This document shows, piece after piece, positions 21,994 to 34,870 of a stretch of DNA of 64,000 bases (within the stretch, counting starts at the first letter, position 1; each line of letters begins with the position of its first letter). Made by a program: the position numbers and the translations under genes. A model generated the notes under the pieces. That model made no database searches, was not told where the DNA came from, and saw nothing but the letters and a program-made list of their open reading frames with translations. Origin of the DNA: Nematostella vectensis (lineage: Eukaryota > Cnidaria > Anthozoa > Actiniaria > Edwardsiidae); assembly GCF_932526225.1 (NCBI RefSeq), contig NC_064047.1:12596460-12660459 (forward strand), written 5' to 3'.

Positions 21994-23499
21994 CCTACGT
22001 TCACTGAGTTATTTCCCATTCTAAACAGATTTTGTTGCTTTTTTAATTGCTAACTTAATTCTTCTCCTTACTGTGCTGTGTGACTATAACAAGACGGGAT
22101 TTTGTTTCATAACTTTTTATACTTGAAAGTCATGAGATCCATTGCCCCTTTGATATCCAGGTACATATTTTTGGGGATAACTCACAATGAACTCTAATTA
22201 CTTTGAGTGTGACAAGTTTTCATTGTCCAATTTTCAACGTCATCTCGAAACGGCTTTTCCACATGACATGACAACAAACAAAATGGACAACAGACGCGTA
22301 GTTCTCGCTGACCGCTGTAGAGCGTGTCATTCTGCAAATATAATCAATGCACGAAACATCGATAACGCACGTATTTCACAAACGTTTTACAAACATATAC
22401 TCGAATTTTTTTCACATTTTTAAATAAGAAAGGAATGACTTAGCTGCGAACCTGCTAAAGTTAACGGAAATAAAAGTGCTAAAAATGTGTTTTTGTTAAT
22501 TTTTCCATTGAGGATATCGAAAAAAATATTTGTAGTTTAATTATTTTGAACAAAAAAAATTTTGGACTCGCATCTTCGAGAGTTATTTTAGAAAAGGAAT
22601 TTAGACGCTTTGGTCTTGAGTCCGTTAGCTACTAAAAGGAAGCTAAGTCTGACCATTGGCCAAGTTTTTACATAAGAAGAAATCAGACTTGGCTTTATTA
22701 AGCAGGTAAAATGTTTATTACACGGCATAATTCATGAATAATTATAGAGTCACGTGTGAATGTTGCAATGCGCAGTCAGTGGTTATTGGTAGCGAAGGCC
22801 TCATGATTGCAATGGTTGCCTCATGTTCTCATGGTTGTGTCACGGCAGTTCAACGGTAGCTCGATGCAGCACAAAGAATAACAGCTTATCGCCTGCACTC
22901 AGGTCACGCATCATACTCTGAAAACCACACCATCTTGTCAGTATCTGTATCAGTCCGTATCGAGCTACCAAAGGAGTTGCCTCCTTAGAATAAAAGCACA
23001 TTAAAAGGACCTGTATCCTTAGGAGACAAGCACATTAAAACGGAGTGTGGTACAAGCTCTATTCCATCGTTAGCTGTATAGTGTTTAATGGCAAAATAAA
23101 TACCGGTACTGCCCCAAAAGTGTTTCTTCTTTGAGTTGTTTTGAATATAGCTCCACTATGCCACAGCCTAATCGAACAGAAGTACAACAGTAGAAAAAAT
23201 TGGTCGACCCCGCTGTACCTTGTAAAAACAAAACGTCTAAGGCCTAGTTTAAAGGCCGTATTAACTTCGCATTAAATTCAGCCGTATTAAATTTTACAAT
23301 TTTATACATGGTTAATTCGGCGACTAAAACCATTAATATGATGAATGAGGTAGGGATGACCTAATTTTACGAAACTTCACAGAGGTAATTAAAATGATCA
23401 CTTCTAAACGCTCAGTGAGTTTCGTGTTTTTTTTATTAATAATTTCTCACAAAACCCAATAGCGCTTCTCCACGTGATTGCGACCAAGGCGAACTTGAA
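21994..23499. other. 3' UTR of the receptor and intergenic DNA
   Basis: A polyadenylation signal AATAAA lies at 22469-22474. Beyond it the sequence is AT-rich with no supported gene. The part from about 22690 to 23450 may be the decayed 3' end of the adjacent BEL/Pao element, but no matching LTR was found. Confidence 0.5.
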
Positions 23500-25299
23500 A
23501 CGGTCCGGCGTAATCAAGTCTTACGTATTTGAACGGCGTACTGACACCAGCGAGACGCGTAGCTGGCAAAGTCATTCATCTTCTGATTCATCGGCTCCAG
23601 ATGACGGCGATGGCATAACGGACACATCACTGTGCAGTTCTTGATCCCAGCTCGACCGCGCAAGATCCAGAATTTCTCCCGCATGTGGATAAACACGTGC
23701 TCCACTCCCGCGTGGATGAGTTTGCGGTGATAATCAGTCACTATCAGACGTGTGACGTCATACCCATGGTCGAAGATCACCGGGTGCTTGACCTCCCATG
23801 GTAAATCAGCTTTGTCAATTTTACCCCCTACACGAAGCACTCCATCGACTAGCTGCGGGTCGAGGCTTACAAATCTACTTGTACGAGGAACAGGGTGTCC
23901 CTTGGACAATGACTCAATACTGGAAAACCTTGCTTCTTGTGTCTACTTGGTCCAGTATAACTCAGCGTCCGCTATCTCTTGTACACTGAGTGCTCCGCTC
24001 TTGCGTTGATCTCTATTACGTTATTTGTAGCGGAAACACTATCACACGGCGCAGTTTCAACCAGCTTGAGTACGCAGCTGCGTCAATCAATGGTTGGGTC
24101 GCTTCTGCTCGTACTCTCAGGATCTTCTTCTTCAGCTCCGCCTTTTCAGATGGTGGTGCAACAGTTGGAACCTGATCAACTGTCCAATCTTGTACTTGTA
24201 GCTTTACGAATTACGGTCCCTGAATTCATACGGACTGTGCATGTATCTCACTTGCAGTGAGAGTGGCGACATCTGCGATATTCACCTCTGTGCAAACGTG
24301 GTGCCACTGGATGGGGTCGCTGTCTGTCAACACTTGCGCCATTCGGTTGGCTATGAACGGGCGGAAATTCCTCGGCTCTCCTCGGATCCATCACAAGGCA
24401 CTAGTGGAATCTGACAGATAAATCACGTTACGCATACTCAGATCATGCTGCTCACATATTGTCTTTGCGAGTCGCACGGCTAACTGACACGCCATCAGCT
24501 CTACTCTTGGGATGGAGATAGGCTTTATTGGCATAAGGCGCGTCTTGGCGACAACTACGTGACACGTGACATTATGAACTGCTGACGTCGTGCGCATGTA
24601 GACGGCCTCGGCGCATGCCTCCTCTGACGCATCACAGAACACGCCTAGCTACTTCGTCCATGGCATACTGGGTTGGCGGTAAAGGTATCGTGGGACAACA
24701 AAGGACTTCAAGGCGGCCACCTCTCCTTCCTACTTGCTCCACTCTGAGGACAAATCCGACGGCTGTATATAATCATACCATATCACGTGAACACGTGACC
24801 ACGTACGCTGCATCATGACCTTGGCGCGTACTACATACGGACTCGCCCATCCTAACGGGTCATACAGTTCAGCCAATCTCTTGAGTATTCCACTCTTTGT
24901 GCTTAGTACTGGAGGGCGGTCGACGTGTGCAAATTCAAATCCTAGGGTGACAGTTTGAGGGTTCCATTTCACTTCCAGTGTGTCCTTGTGGCAGCTCTCT
25001 CAATTCCAATGCTTCTTTGGGAACGTTACGCTCCGCCTCGGGTACTGAGTGGACGACGAAATCCACTTGCGCATGGGAAATCCTCCCTTGGTCGTAAGTG
25101 CGGTAACATCCTCACGTAGTTTAACGGCTTGTTCTTTACTCTCACAGCACGTATACAGGTCATCAACAAAAATATCACGCTTGACTGCGGCGGCTGTTTC
25201 CGGCTAGCGGTCTTCGTTATCCTCTGCAGTGCGCTTAACAGCGAAATTCGCTCTACACGGCGACGACTTGTGACCAAACACGAGACAGTTCATCTCATA
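23500..25299 (-). mobile_element. BEL/Pao retrotransposon, 3' half (RT end, RNase H, integrase start)
   Basis: Reading on the minus strand: an RT piece with KSSPCRANFAVKR and the catalytic box DIFVDDLYTCC (about 25290-25040); the RT end with SGILKRLAELYDPLGW (24972-24730); an RNase H piece with FCDASEEACAEAV and IPRVELMACQLA (24642-24391); and the integrase zinc-binding part with LRVGGK, HPVIFDHG, IHAGVEH and CPLCHRRH (23909-23514). Frames shift between pieces and stops are present, so it is dead. It begins exactly where the piece at 30543-33080 ends. Confidence 0.88.
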
Positions 25300-25573
25300 A
25301 ACATCTCATACACATTGGTCTATCAGTCTATAAACTCGCCAAAGATAGTGAATGATTTTTATCGAAGTAACCAGGCCGCTTATTGTCTCGATCTTAGAGG
25401 GTTGAGTTATGGGAAATGATTTGACCTCGGATGACGCTACCTACAGCTTAACGTTTATTAAACTAAGGGCTGATTTACCTGAAAGAACCGAAAAAGAGAG
25501 GATACCTTTCCCAAAACTCAGAAAATCAAACCCTATCCCCTAGAGAAGGATATTGGGCGGAACTTTTAGGGGA

Positions 25574-27983
25574 AAGCCAAGGAGAGGCCCGTGAGCTCTT
25601 TTTTCTCAGAGAATATTCGGGTTAATGTGGGGGCAGCAGGCGCCTCGCCAATCGAAGGGGTGGTGCTAGCTGCTAGTGCTGAGGCTGTTGTGCCGGCGTT
25701 CATTACTTTGTCTTTTTGGGTGTAGTACTCCGCTGTTACGACTGACGACCAACCAACATGTCAAGCTATATCCTCGTAAGGTACTCCAAGTAGTGAGAGA
25801 GTGATGGAGCATCCGCTACGAAAGCTATGCATCGTTTCACCATTATGAATACCAGCCGGCTTAAGTTGTAAAGAGAGTCTGTTTGCTATGGCTGAACCCA
25901 CGAAGGGATCGTCCGATACTTCGTTGTTTTTGGATAGAACTCGAAACAGATAACCATACCTCAAGTTGATGCCCATCAAATCACATAGTTTTATATAGAC
26001 GGTTAGGTTTGCCACGAGGCATACCTTGTTGTCTGAACACTTTTTTTATCTGGAAGGTGTTGGATTTCCCAACACCCCTTAGTGTCTTTCCAAAAGTGTG
26101 ACGGAACAAAAAACCTTGCTTGTCCGGGAGTAGTGCGACTTCTTTCGTGAATACCCTGCCTAAGTCTGAGCCCCTATCCCCAGTATAAAAGTCTAGGCAA
26201 AAGAAAGCCATATCGCGCACATAAGTGTAACGTTGGGGTGCGGTGCAGCTCGGGGAAAAGACTAGAGATTTAAAATATGCGCACAGTTGAGCCATCTTGT
26301 CAAAGAATATTGGAACAGCCTGTTTTGGGAAGATTAATGCGTTAGCTTGTTCTTCGCAAACGGAGGAAAGGTACTGTTTCACAGAGTGGTGTGCGGCTGG
26401 GTTACCTACTCCGAGCATGTTGTTCCATTCGCCCCCCCCCCTTCCTGCTTCGATGAAGATGGACCTTAACTTCCCTATAGTGCTGTCTACTGTACCTGCT
26501 GCTAAACTGCTAGGGTATGCGCAGTGACTTTCACTTGTAGATCCAAAGTATTTGCACTTTGGAGTGTGTACCTTGGTCCTCCCCTTACGATCTTAATGGA
26601 CAAGAAATCTCGTTATGTCCGAGGGAGAGGCAGATGTCAGAGTTTTTTTGAGAGGGGAGAGAGTACAAAAAACGCTCAAATTCTACTTGGAGGCCTGATT
26701 TTTGTTTCTGATATAGCAGATCGTCGAGTCTGTTTTCAATGGCTTCAAGATTTAAGGGGACTTTTGTCATTTTGCCTTCATGTTGCTCGGTCTTTCTTCT
26801 GAGCCACAGCGCTGACAAAAGGCAAATGTCTCATCGTTGGGGTAGCTTCGGGGCATTGAACCGCCTGGACACACATTCTGGATACGAGGGGCAGGACCTA
26901 AGTGGAAAAGGGGGGTGTGAATCGTGTGAGATGCGCAAGGAAAAATAAAAAGAACACAAAGTAATATGCCTGTTGCAAGAAATTTATTGTTAACGGCAAA
27001 TAAATGGGATATTCAAACATTGTCAGTGATTGTCTACGGCGTGTGGAAAGCCGGTGTACTTACATTTGCACAAAGCGGAAAAATCACAAATCCCATTGTA
27101 AAGGCTTCTCGATCCACGCAGCGTTACTTGATTTGGACGGGAACAGGAGGGTGTGTTGCCCTTGGTGCCGAGCTTAGAGGCTGCAGTTGAGTTTTGCGTA
27201 ACGAGGTGCCACCAGTACTTCTTGGGGAAATGTCCGGGGCGATAAGGGTGTAAGTACGCAGCTGCGAGGTTTGAGGTATTTGACAAGAGGGCCAATAAGT
27301 GTGAAAGGGGGAAAAACGTACGCGTTTTCCCAGGGTCCGAGGTTTTGCGAGAAAACATTGGTTCCTTCGGCTTTTGCGCATGGGAATGGAGAGAAGAACC
27401 TCAGACGGCGTCCCGATAGGTCGAACATCGCGTTTTCTGGTAGCGACATCAGGTCGACGGTATGGGGCCCAAAAGCTGTTTCGACTGACTTCCACGCTTG
27501 TGGGCTTAACATGGTGTCTAGATCCGAGAGGGTGCGTGAGGGGGTGTCGGCTGGGTTGGCTTCTGAAGCAATGTACTGTAACGAGATCGAAAGGTTTTTC
27601 CCGGCGGAGATCTCGAAGATATCCTTTATTATGTCCGAGATCTTAAGGGATCTGGAAACCTGTCTGCCCCAGCTGTTAACCAACACGAGGTTATCTGAAA
27701 ACACATCTACTCTGGTGTTTCTGTAAGGACCCAGCAAGTTCTTCAGGGTTCCAAGGAGAGCTAGAGCTTCCTTTACGGCGATTGGTCGCTTTCGCTCGCT
27801 TTTGTCCCAATAACCCCTGGTATCCGCTTTAGGCATCCCAGGCACAAAAAGGCAACCGCCCCATGCAAAATTTGAGGCATCTGAGTACAAATGCACCTGC
27901 AGGTGAGTTTCGTCTCTCCATGATAAACATCCCTGCCAATTGTCTAGGAAGCGCCAGCAATACTCAAAAAAATGATTTTTCAA
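25574..27983 (-). mobile_element. DIRS-like tyrosine-recombinase retroelement (RNase H and recombinase parts)
   Basis: On the minus strand, 27983-27174 is a 269-codon frame of RT-associated RNase H type (LYSDASNFAWGGCLF, VKEALALLGTL, VDVFSDNLVLVNSW, ASEANPADTPSR). Downstream, from about 26818 to 25574, is a tyrosine recombinase. It has an N-terminal region with LGVGNPAAHHSVKQYL, the first catalytic region TGDRGSDLGR, the H-x-x-R box HSFRSG, and a likely catalytic tyrosine in TAEYYTQ near 25722-25727. A frameshift lies near 25990-26015 and a TGA at 25761-25763 interrupts the C-terminus. The RT proper and gag are missing on the right. The recombinase would insert a circular DNA copy without target duplication. 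Confidence 0.85.
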
Positions 27984-29269
27984 TAATTTGTCTATAGACT
28001 TATATTTGTCTCCGGATTACAGATTCTTTTTAAAATCGAACGAATATTAAATATTTTATGGATTTTTCCTTATTTTTCTCGGCTTGACCCCGAAAAACAC
28101 TACAAAATTTGAACCAATTATCGCTACCTGCAGCGCGAAAAATAAACAGCGCAGAAACACAACAACACCACAGGAGGCAACCAGGATATGTGCTCTCAAT
28201 ATTATTTTAATCTCGGCTTAATCCAGTTAAAATAGAATATTTGACAGATTTCCTCAAATATAGCCTCGCATCCATCATTTTGCACGATCGTCAAACCGAC
28301 AAATTGAGGCCTTAAAAGTCGCATCTGGTACATTGCTCTATCGAAAATGGTCATTTTTCCTGAAAAGACAGTCACTTACTTGCCTAGAATCTGAAATAAA
28401 ATTTTGGGGATAATAAAATCCGGAGCGCTGAGAGCGCCAAGAAGATACAACACTTCACAGGTATTTGACCTTTCAACTTGGGCTAACTATGACACCAACT
28501 GCTGAATTCGCAAGGAAATTTGGCTTTTGCAGAAGCTCCCTCATCGATACAACGCTGAAAACAAATTTGAGTACCAATAAATATGTGTGTTATTACTTGC
28601 ATTCTTCGTTGTGCGAGATGATTAAAAAAAACACGTATTTGAGTGATTATTTGAATGGATTATAACTAGTCTTGCGTAATGTTTGTGTCCAAAGAATTCG
28701 TAACATAGATCAAAACAACAAGCTGAGTGGTTTTAAATTTTCCTCACCTCAGCTTGGGAAAGTTCTTGATAGGCATCGTTTTTTTATCAATGCTTGTTCC
28801 TCTACAAACGCATAAAAACGGCTTGCGATCTCGGAATGTTTTTCGTGGTGTTTCCACGTGACCGGCAGCGCACACAGGAATCCCAAAGTTTCTCAAACAC
28901 AATGCAAAAAAAGAAGAGAAAAGAGAAAGAGCAACCAATCAAAAAATCTGATTCCTTATTTTTGAATAGAATAAAATAAATAATCTCCAACCGTAAGGAT
29001 TTCTTGAAATTGTAAGCCATCGAAGTTATCGAATGATGGATTTTATTTCAATGCGGAGCGGAAGTTACACATCTTGTGTGAAATTGAAAGTTGGTAATAA
29101 ACAGATAGTTTTTTATACCAGTACCAGGTACGTTCTATGAGTTTTTATACACTGGTTTCTTCCTGCTGTCCGTTTTGCACAGTTTTAATGAATATGGCTT
29201 TTTGCTCATACTCTCAGTTCGTAGGCGGGGCGTGTTTCGCTAGTCAAGACAACCCTGCCGACAAATAAT
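27984..29269. other. Unassigned DNA inside the insertion
   Basis: AT-rich, with no domain-bearing frame on either strand. A purine-rich run is present near 28905-28945. I see nothing else to annotate. Confidence 0.5.
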
Positions 29270-30060
29270 AGAGAATTTTGAGTAAGTCCAAATTAGGGCT
29301 TGACAAAACAAGCCATGCTACAAGTATACGAAAGCTAGAATAAGTTCAAATTGGGCTTGACAAACAAGCCAACACGAGAGTTGTGAAAGTAAAAATTAGA
29401 GCTAGGCAAACAAAACAAACGAGCATACGAAAATAGTGAAAGTAAAGATTAGAATTTGATATACAAGCCAACGAGCATACGAGAATAAAGCAAACATAAG
29501 GGCTTTTGACAAACAAGTAATACAAAGTATACGAGAGTTTCAAGTAAGTCAACATTAGAGCTTGACAAACAAGCCAACAAATTTACGAGAGTTTAGAACG
29601 TAAGAAAATTAGGGCTTGACAAACAAGCCAACAAGTGTACCAGATTTTTGAATGAGTCTAAATTAGGGCTTCACAAACAAGCCAAAAAGTGAACGAAAGT
29701 TTTGAATAAGTCCAAATTAGGGCTTCACAAACAAGCCAACAAGTGAACGAAAGTTTTGAATAAAAATTAGGGCTTGACAAATAAGCCAACAAATGTAGGA
29801 ATGTTTTGAATAAGTCCAGATTAGGACTTGACAAACAAGCCAACAAGTGTAAAAGGGTTTTGAATAACTCCAAATTAGGGCTTGACAAACAAGCCATGCT
29901 ACAAGCATATACGAGAGTTATGAATAAGTCCGAATTAGGGCTTGACAAACAAGTCAACAAACGTACGAGAGTTATAAGTAAGTAGACAAATACACAAAAA
30001 AGCTAGGATAAGTTCGAATTAGGCTTGACAAAAATATATAGCCACTATATGAATAGTAAC
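29270..30060. repeat. Degenerate minisatellite (about 50-60 bp unit) with a conserved hairpin
   Basis: About 13 units share AATTAGGGCTTGACAAACAA + GCCAACAAGTGTACGAGAGT followed by TTTGAATAAGTCC. Each holds the self-complementary core GGCTTG-ACAAA-CAAGCC. Unit lengths vary from about 48 to 62 bp, while the hairpin core is kept in most copies. Confidence 0.85.
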
Positions 30061-30542
30061 GAAAGGATAATAAAATATTTTATGTTAATATCTCGTTTCC
30101 CTCGGCTCTCTCTGGCTCGACAGCGGCCGCAGCAACAGGCGGGTCCGCTGGGACGGCAATAGCAGGATCAGCCAAAGCAGCTAATTCTGCTGCTGGAGGA
30201 TCGTGTAGGGCAGCCATTTACAGAAGTACAAAAGTCTGAAAATAGAACGAGAAATGCGAGGAAGCGGAAATGTGTATCCGAAATACCTACACCAGAAAGT
30301 ATGGCGCGGCAAAGAAAGTCCTGAAAAAAACTCTAAAATGGACATAAACGTTTGCAGAAGGGCTGAGGCGACGTAGCAAAACATAGGTAAAGCGAAATCT
30401 ACTAGCGACTTACCGGCTTACGTATCTTCTCAGTGAAAACGCGAAGATTCGGTGTTAAAATTTCTTAAAATAAGACGAGACTTGTCAAAGGAATGCTTCT
30501 TTAATAAACAAATACCAAGATACACAAAAGGGTTATGCAACC

Positions 30543-33080
30543 CTCATATTTCGGGACCTTGCGGCATGATTATTCAATAAAAATAGCGGTGGTACTTGCG
30601 GTCTTCTGGACGCATACGCACGTGAAAAACATGTCGGAATCGTCGCCCGCAAGTGCGACCGGTCGCTTCAATAAGCCTGTCGCATCAATAAGCCTGGTAG
30701 GTCATTATGCAGACTAGGTCCCGCCTCTAGACAGTCGTTCAGACAGATCCCATCATGCATTGCGGCGGAGTCAAACACGATTCTTGGGAGTGGCTTGTGT
30801 GGCGACAAAACCGGGTGATGTGGGAGCAGCATTGCTCGGTATCCACCATCCGTTCCTTATTCGAAAGTTTGTGCGCAAACCATTTCTCGACATACGCGCT
30901 GATTGCCTTACTGTATCCATCCGAATCTCTCTGAAGGCGGCGCTCAACTGACTCCAGGCGTCTCAAGGCTGTGATGTAGTTGTCGGGTAACAGCGGACGA
31001 TTTGGCTTCCACAAGAGCACTAACTTGTAACCCGAATCTTTCCGTTTACACGACTCGTTCAGTACATCCAGGACTCTCTGCTCGCTTCGACTGTAAGGCG
31101 GCGATTCATCGACGCGAACACCAAATGTGTCTATATCCAAGAACATGCGCAGTTTGTGATTTGCATCGTCTTCGGCTTCTGATACGCGCGCGCGGAGTAT
31201 GCGCTTCCCCCACCGCTGGATGTCGAAACTGGGCCGGCGATAACCCATCCCAGCGGAGTTTTTTCAGCATTCGGTTCAGTGACCCCACCCTGACTTCTGA
31301 CTTCCGATGGGGCCATTAACGCTCAAAGCAATTGTATCAAGGCCTAACAAAACATCAACTGTCTCATAGCCGTGTTCTCTACTGGGACGTCGCGCAGGTG
31401 TGCATAGCGTCGCTTAACTTCTGACCAATTAACAGCGTCAACGGGCGCGCAGATACTTTTCATTGTCCATGCGCACACAGTTTCTTTAATAGTAGACCAC
31501 AGAATGGTTGGTGCGCGCGCTCTGACTTGGCTGTGATACTAGCCCCCCCCCCCCCCCCTACTGTGCCAACGGTTAGGTTTTGCCGAGGACCTGAGACCCC
31601 CAGTTGTTACGCAAACCCCGTTCTTATAAGGGTGGTTTCGCTCCCTGAATTCAAAAGCACTAATCCCATGATCACTTGCCCTTAGCCGCTTACAAATGGA
31701 ACTGCAACAGTTTTCAGCGCTATTTTAGTATTTACGCTATTTGCTTGTGCTTTGCCACAGTGTACCCCCTTGTTCATTTGGGGCAACTCTATTATCAGTG
31801 GTTTTTGGGTATCTCTGGATTGGGTTACATGTTACACTTGGGGATTAAAGATGTGCAAAAGTTAATGGTGCCCCCTCTCACAACTATCCGCCCCACAATT
31901 CATTGACCTTGAGCAATTCCGTCGCTGATGACCCCCCCCCCCCTGAGACATCCAAAACAGACTTTCTTCTCTTTAACAATGTTCCAGCGTTCATTTACTG
32001 GTGCAGCAAATAAAACAGGACATTTCACTTCACTGTGCTCCTTACTACAAAGAGCACACTTTTTCGGCTGCTGCTGCTGCGATTTTACTCCTGCGTGCAT
32101 AATCTGATACCTCTGGCGGCTTCTCTGCGGGCGTGATTGTTGTGGTTGGGACGCCCTCTTGCTAGGTTCTACCCATTAATTACAGCCTTCGAGCATGCGC
32201 TGTGTCTTTTCTCTTCTCGCCCATTCTACAAGACCCTTTACATCTTCATGTAAATCCTAACTTTCTATTCGCCTCACCCACTCATCCCTCTCTTTTGTGG
32301 GTAATTTACGGGCTAATTGTGTACACTCTTAAACTCATGACTGAAACTGGGTTGATCTAGTGCAAATACAGCGGCCTGTAGCGCATCTGCAAATTCCTAA
32401 AACCCTTACGGTTTCGCTCTTTAATGGGTGGCCAGTCAGTAATTCTATTCAAATTTGCCTCCACAACATCAATAGGATCCCCATGGCTCTCACTCAACAA
32501 CTTCACGGCTCTGGCATAGTCCCCGGGGACCCTGGTCAGACATTAGATCACTCCCCTTACTTGATCTTTAGAGAGTTATTAAGGTGTGCATCACTGAGGA
32601 ATTAATTATTATGGACTTAAGGGCTGAAGCTTTACCAATAATAAGGCCACTTATCTCGGCCACCATCCAATATTTGGACTTGGACCCCTTTCAACCCACT
32701 CTTGATGCTAATCCCTGACTCAATTTGAGGGTTGCTATCCTTTCTGTTTGAAGCACCGGACTCATGTTTTAATACATTCAAGTATTCAAACACCTAAACT
32801 AATGTTTCGGTGAAACAGCTTCTAATTCTTCTTACCCTAATCCGTCAGTTTCTATTAATCCGGGGTCAATTTGCTCTAATTTTTTCGTTACCTCCCTCGA
32901 TTTTGTTCTGGCTTCTTTAAGGTTTTTGACGAATTGACGGATCTTCGCTTCGCTACCTTTCTTTGCCACGAGTTCTTTCGCTCGATTTGCATTTCTAGTG
33001 GCAGTCGACTTCGCCACTTTCCGTTTTGCTGGACACATCTCCTCTTCCGAGATGTCTCTGGCATCTTGTATATCCGGCAC
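30543..33080 (-). mobile_element. BEL/Pao retrotransposon, 5' half (gag, protease, RT start)
   Basis: Minus strand order: a gag N-terminal piece, basic and coiled (33080-32832, KRKVAKSTATRNANRAK); a gag zinc knuckle CALCSKEHSEVKCP followed by VCFGCLR (32100-31900); protease remnants with HLRDVPV and LLGLDTIALSVNGPIG, then PLGWVIAGPV (about 31400-31210); and the RT start (31248-30543) with LDIDTFGVR, YKLVLLWKPNRPLLPDNY, RRLESVERRLQ, a FDSAAMHDG region in a shifted frame, and ALAGDDSDMFF. Many frameshifts show that it is not functional. The rest of RT is at 25299-23500. Confidence 0.85.
31541..31558. repeat. Poly-C tract within the BEL/Pao gag-protease region
   Basis: A run of about 16 C. A shorter C run lies near 31933-31943. 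Confidence 0.9.
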
Positions 33081-33559
33081 GAAGGACCAGCTCTGTTATG
33101 GAAGGCGGCTAAAGGTTTATTGTGTGATTGTTCTGACAGCCAAAGAACTCATAAACTCCTATTTTCGTCACAAAATGGCGATTCCCTCAGTCCAAAAGTT
33201 TTCCAACTAGTTCACTGTTCTCGCACGGCCTTTTCACAGGCATCCCGCGTACTGTTACAAACAATAACAACAAGTAAAAATACCAAAACGTTACAAATAA
33301 TTGTTCATAACATTGCACCGGCAAATCCAAAAGAGAAAACCATCAATGGACAAAAAACAGTTCTGCAAAGAACTTGAGCCAAAGCCAATAATTTTTGCGT
33401 AGATATATTGCTTCTTTACACGCAATCAGTTAGAAGATGAGCCCATTTCTGCATTTATGCTTAACTAGCAACTACATATTAATTTCGCCAATTTTTGAAC
33501 GAGTCATAAGGTACAGGTTGGTTTGTGACCTCCGTAACGAAGCAATTCGGAAGAAAATT

Positions 33560-34870
33560 GTGACTGAAGTAGATCTGACTCTCTAAAGCCCAGAATATTG
33601 CTGTAAATCTAGAAACAGCAGCTAAAGATGCCGCTGCAATTGGTCAGCGTAATATGCCAATCAACAAGCTCCAGTCCAAAGACAGGTCTCATCACAGTAA
33701 ACCTAAGGGGGGGGGGGAGGAGAGTTGTTACAGATGTGGTAGCAAATCGCACCTGTCAGACAAGTGCAGATTTAAAGAGTAATTCTGCCACAGTTGCAAT
33801 AAGAGAGGGCATATTTCAAAGGCATGTCGCTCGGGACATCAAGAGAAAAATTCTAGTAGGAAAGTCCACTCTGTGAATCCAAGCGGGATGACTGTGAGGG
33901 AGAGAAATGTCCAGACAAGGAAGCTGTGATGACAATGCAATAATGGATCATTTAACAAAACACAGTGATGCTGATGTTGATGTTACAATTATTCCAGCTA
34001 CAGCCGTTGCACGCATACAGCACTTGGGCAGTTTTCTTGAGTGGTTTAGACTACACCATTGTATACAAAAACACTAGCAGTCACGGCAATGCAGACGGAT
34101 TGTCTAGGCTACCACTTTAGACAACTGAGAGATGATAACGAGTATGATACTGTCGGTATGTTTCATATGAGTCAGGTTCATGACTTACCAGTGTCCGCAG
34201 AAGAAATCAAGAATGAGACGCGTCGAGACCCTGTGCTGTCCCAAGTACTACAAGCAGCTATCGACGGTTGGTCACCACGACTTAGTGAGGTTAGTGAGCT
34301 ACAGCCATATTGGAACTTTGGACATGAACTTTCTATCCATGAAGAATGTTTGTGGTGGGGAATCAGAGTAATTGTACCACCAAAGCTTAGAGACTGAGTC
34401 TTCTAATGGACTCGCGGAGTGGTTCGTGCAGACATTTAAGAAGGGCATCTCCGTGTTCAAAGAGAAAGTTTCACTACAAACAAAGGGTGATAACTTGTTA
34501 CCAGCTTATCGCAATGTTCCTCGTGAAACCACAGGGCAGCCTCCTGCTGTACTGCCAATGGATCGAATATTGAGGTCAAGGATAGATTCCCTCAAGCCTG
34601 ATGTGCGAAAGACTGTAGAAAAAAAAACAAGAGGCTGCACCTTAAAGAAGGAAGGGAAAGGGGAGACTTAATTGAAGGTCAGACTGTACTAGCTAGGAAC
34701 TACTCTACAGGACCTAAGTGGTTGCCAGGGGTTATAGATAGACAGACTGGTCCAGTGTCTTATAAAGTTAAGGTCTACAAGGAGGATATACTCATTCGCT
34801 TCTCATCTCTGCTTGCGGCGATCCCATCTCGAGCTCCTAGCACCACTACAAAAGATACACTTCTTCTTTG
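33560..34870 (+). mobile_element. Ty3/Gypsy retrotransposon, internally deleted
   Basis: Two gag zinc knuckles are read on the plus strand near 33727-33830 (CYRCGSKSHLSDKC and CHSCNKRGHISKAC), with a stop between them. About 150 bp later the sequence is already at the RNase H end (TSSHGNADGLSRLP, about 34065-34120) and the integrase start (RRDPVLSQVLQAAIDGW). Another gap is followed by the integrase core end (SNGLAEWFVQTFKKG, YRNVPRETTGQPP, LRSRIDSLKPD) and its C-terminus (YSTGPKWLPGVI) to about 34830. Protease, most of RT and the middle of integrase are missing. Confidence 0.85.

Larger units (their letters stand above)
25300..30542. mobile_element. 5.2-kb insertion flanked by CTCATA duplications
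   Basis: CTCATA occurs at 25294-25299 and 30543-30548, and the two BEL/Pao halves become collinear if everything between is removed. The insert contains the DIRS-like element, unassigned DNA (28.0-29.2 kb) and a hairpin minisatellite. No terminal repeat was found at its ends, so its type is unknown and it may itself be composite. Confidence 0.55.

Noticed and set aside
22187..22423. 78-codon ORF in the receptor 3' UTR
   Set aside because: No recognisable motif and it lies before the polyadenylation signal of the receptor transcript.
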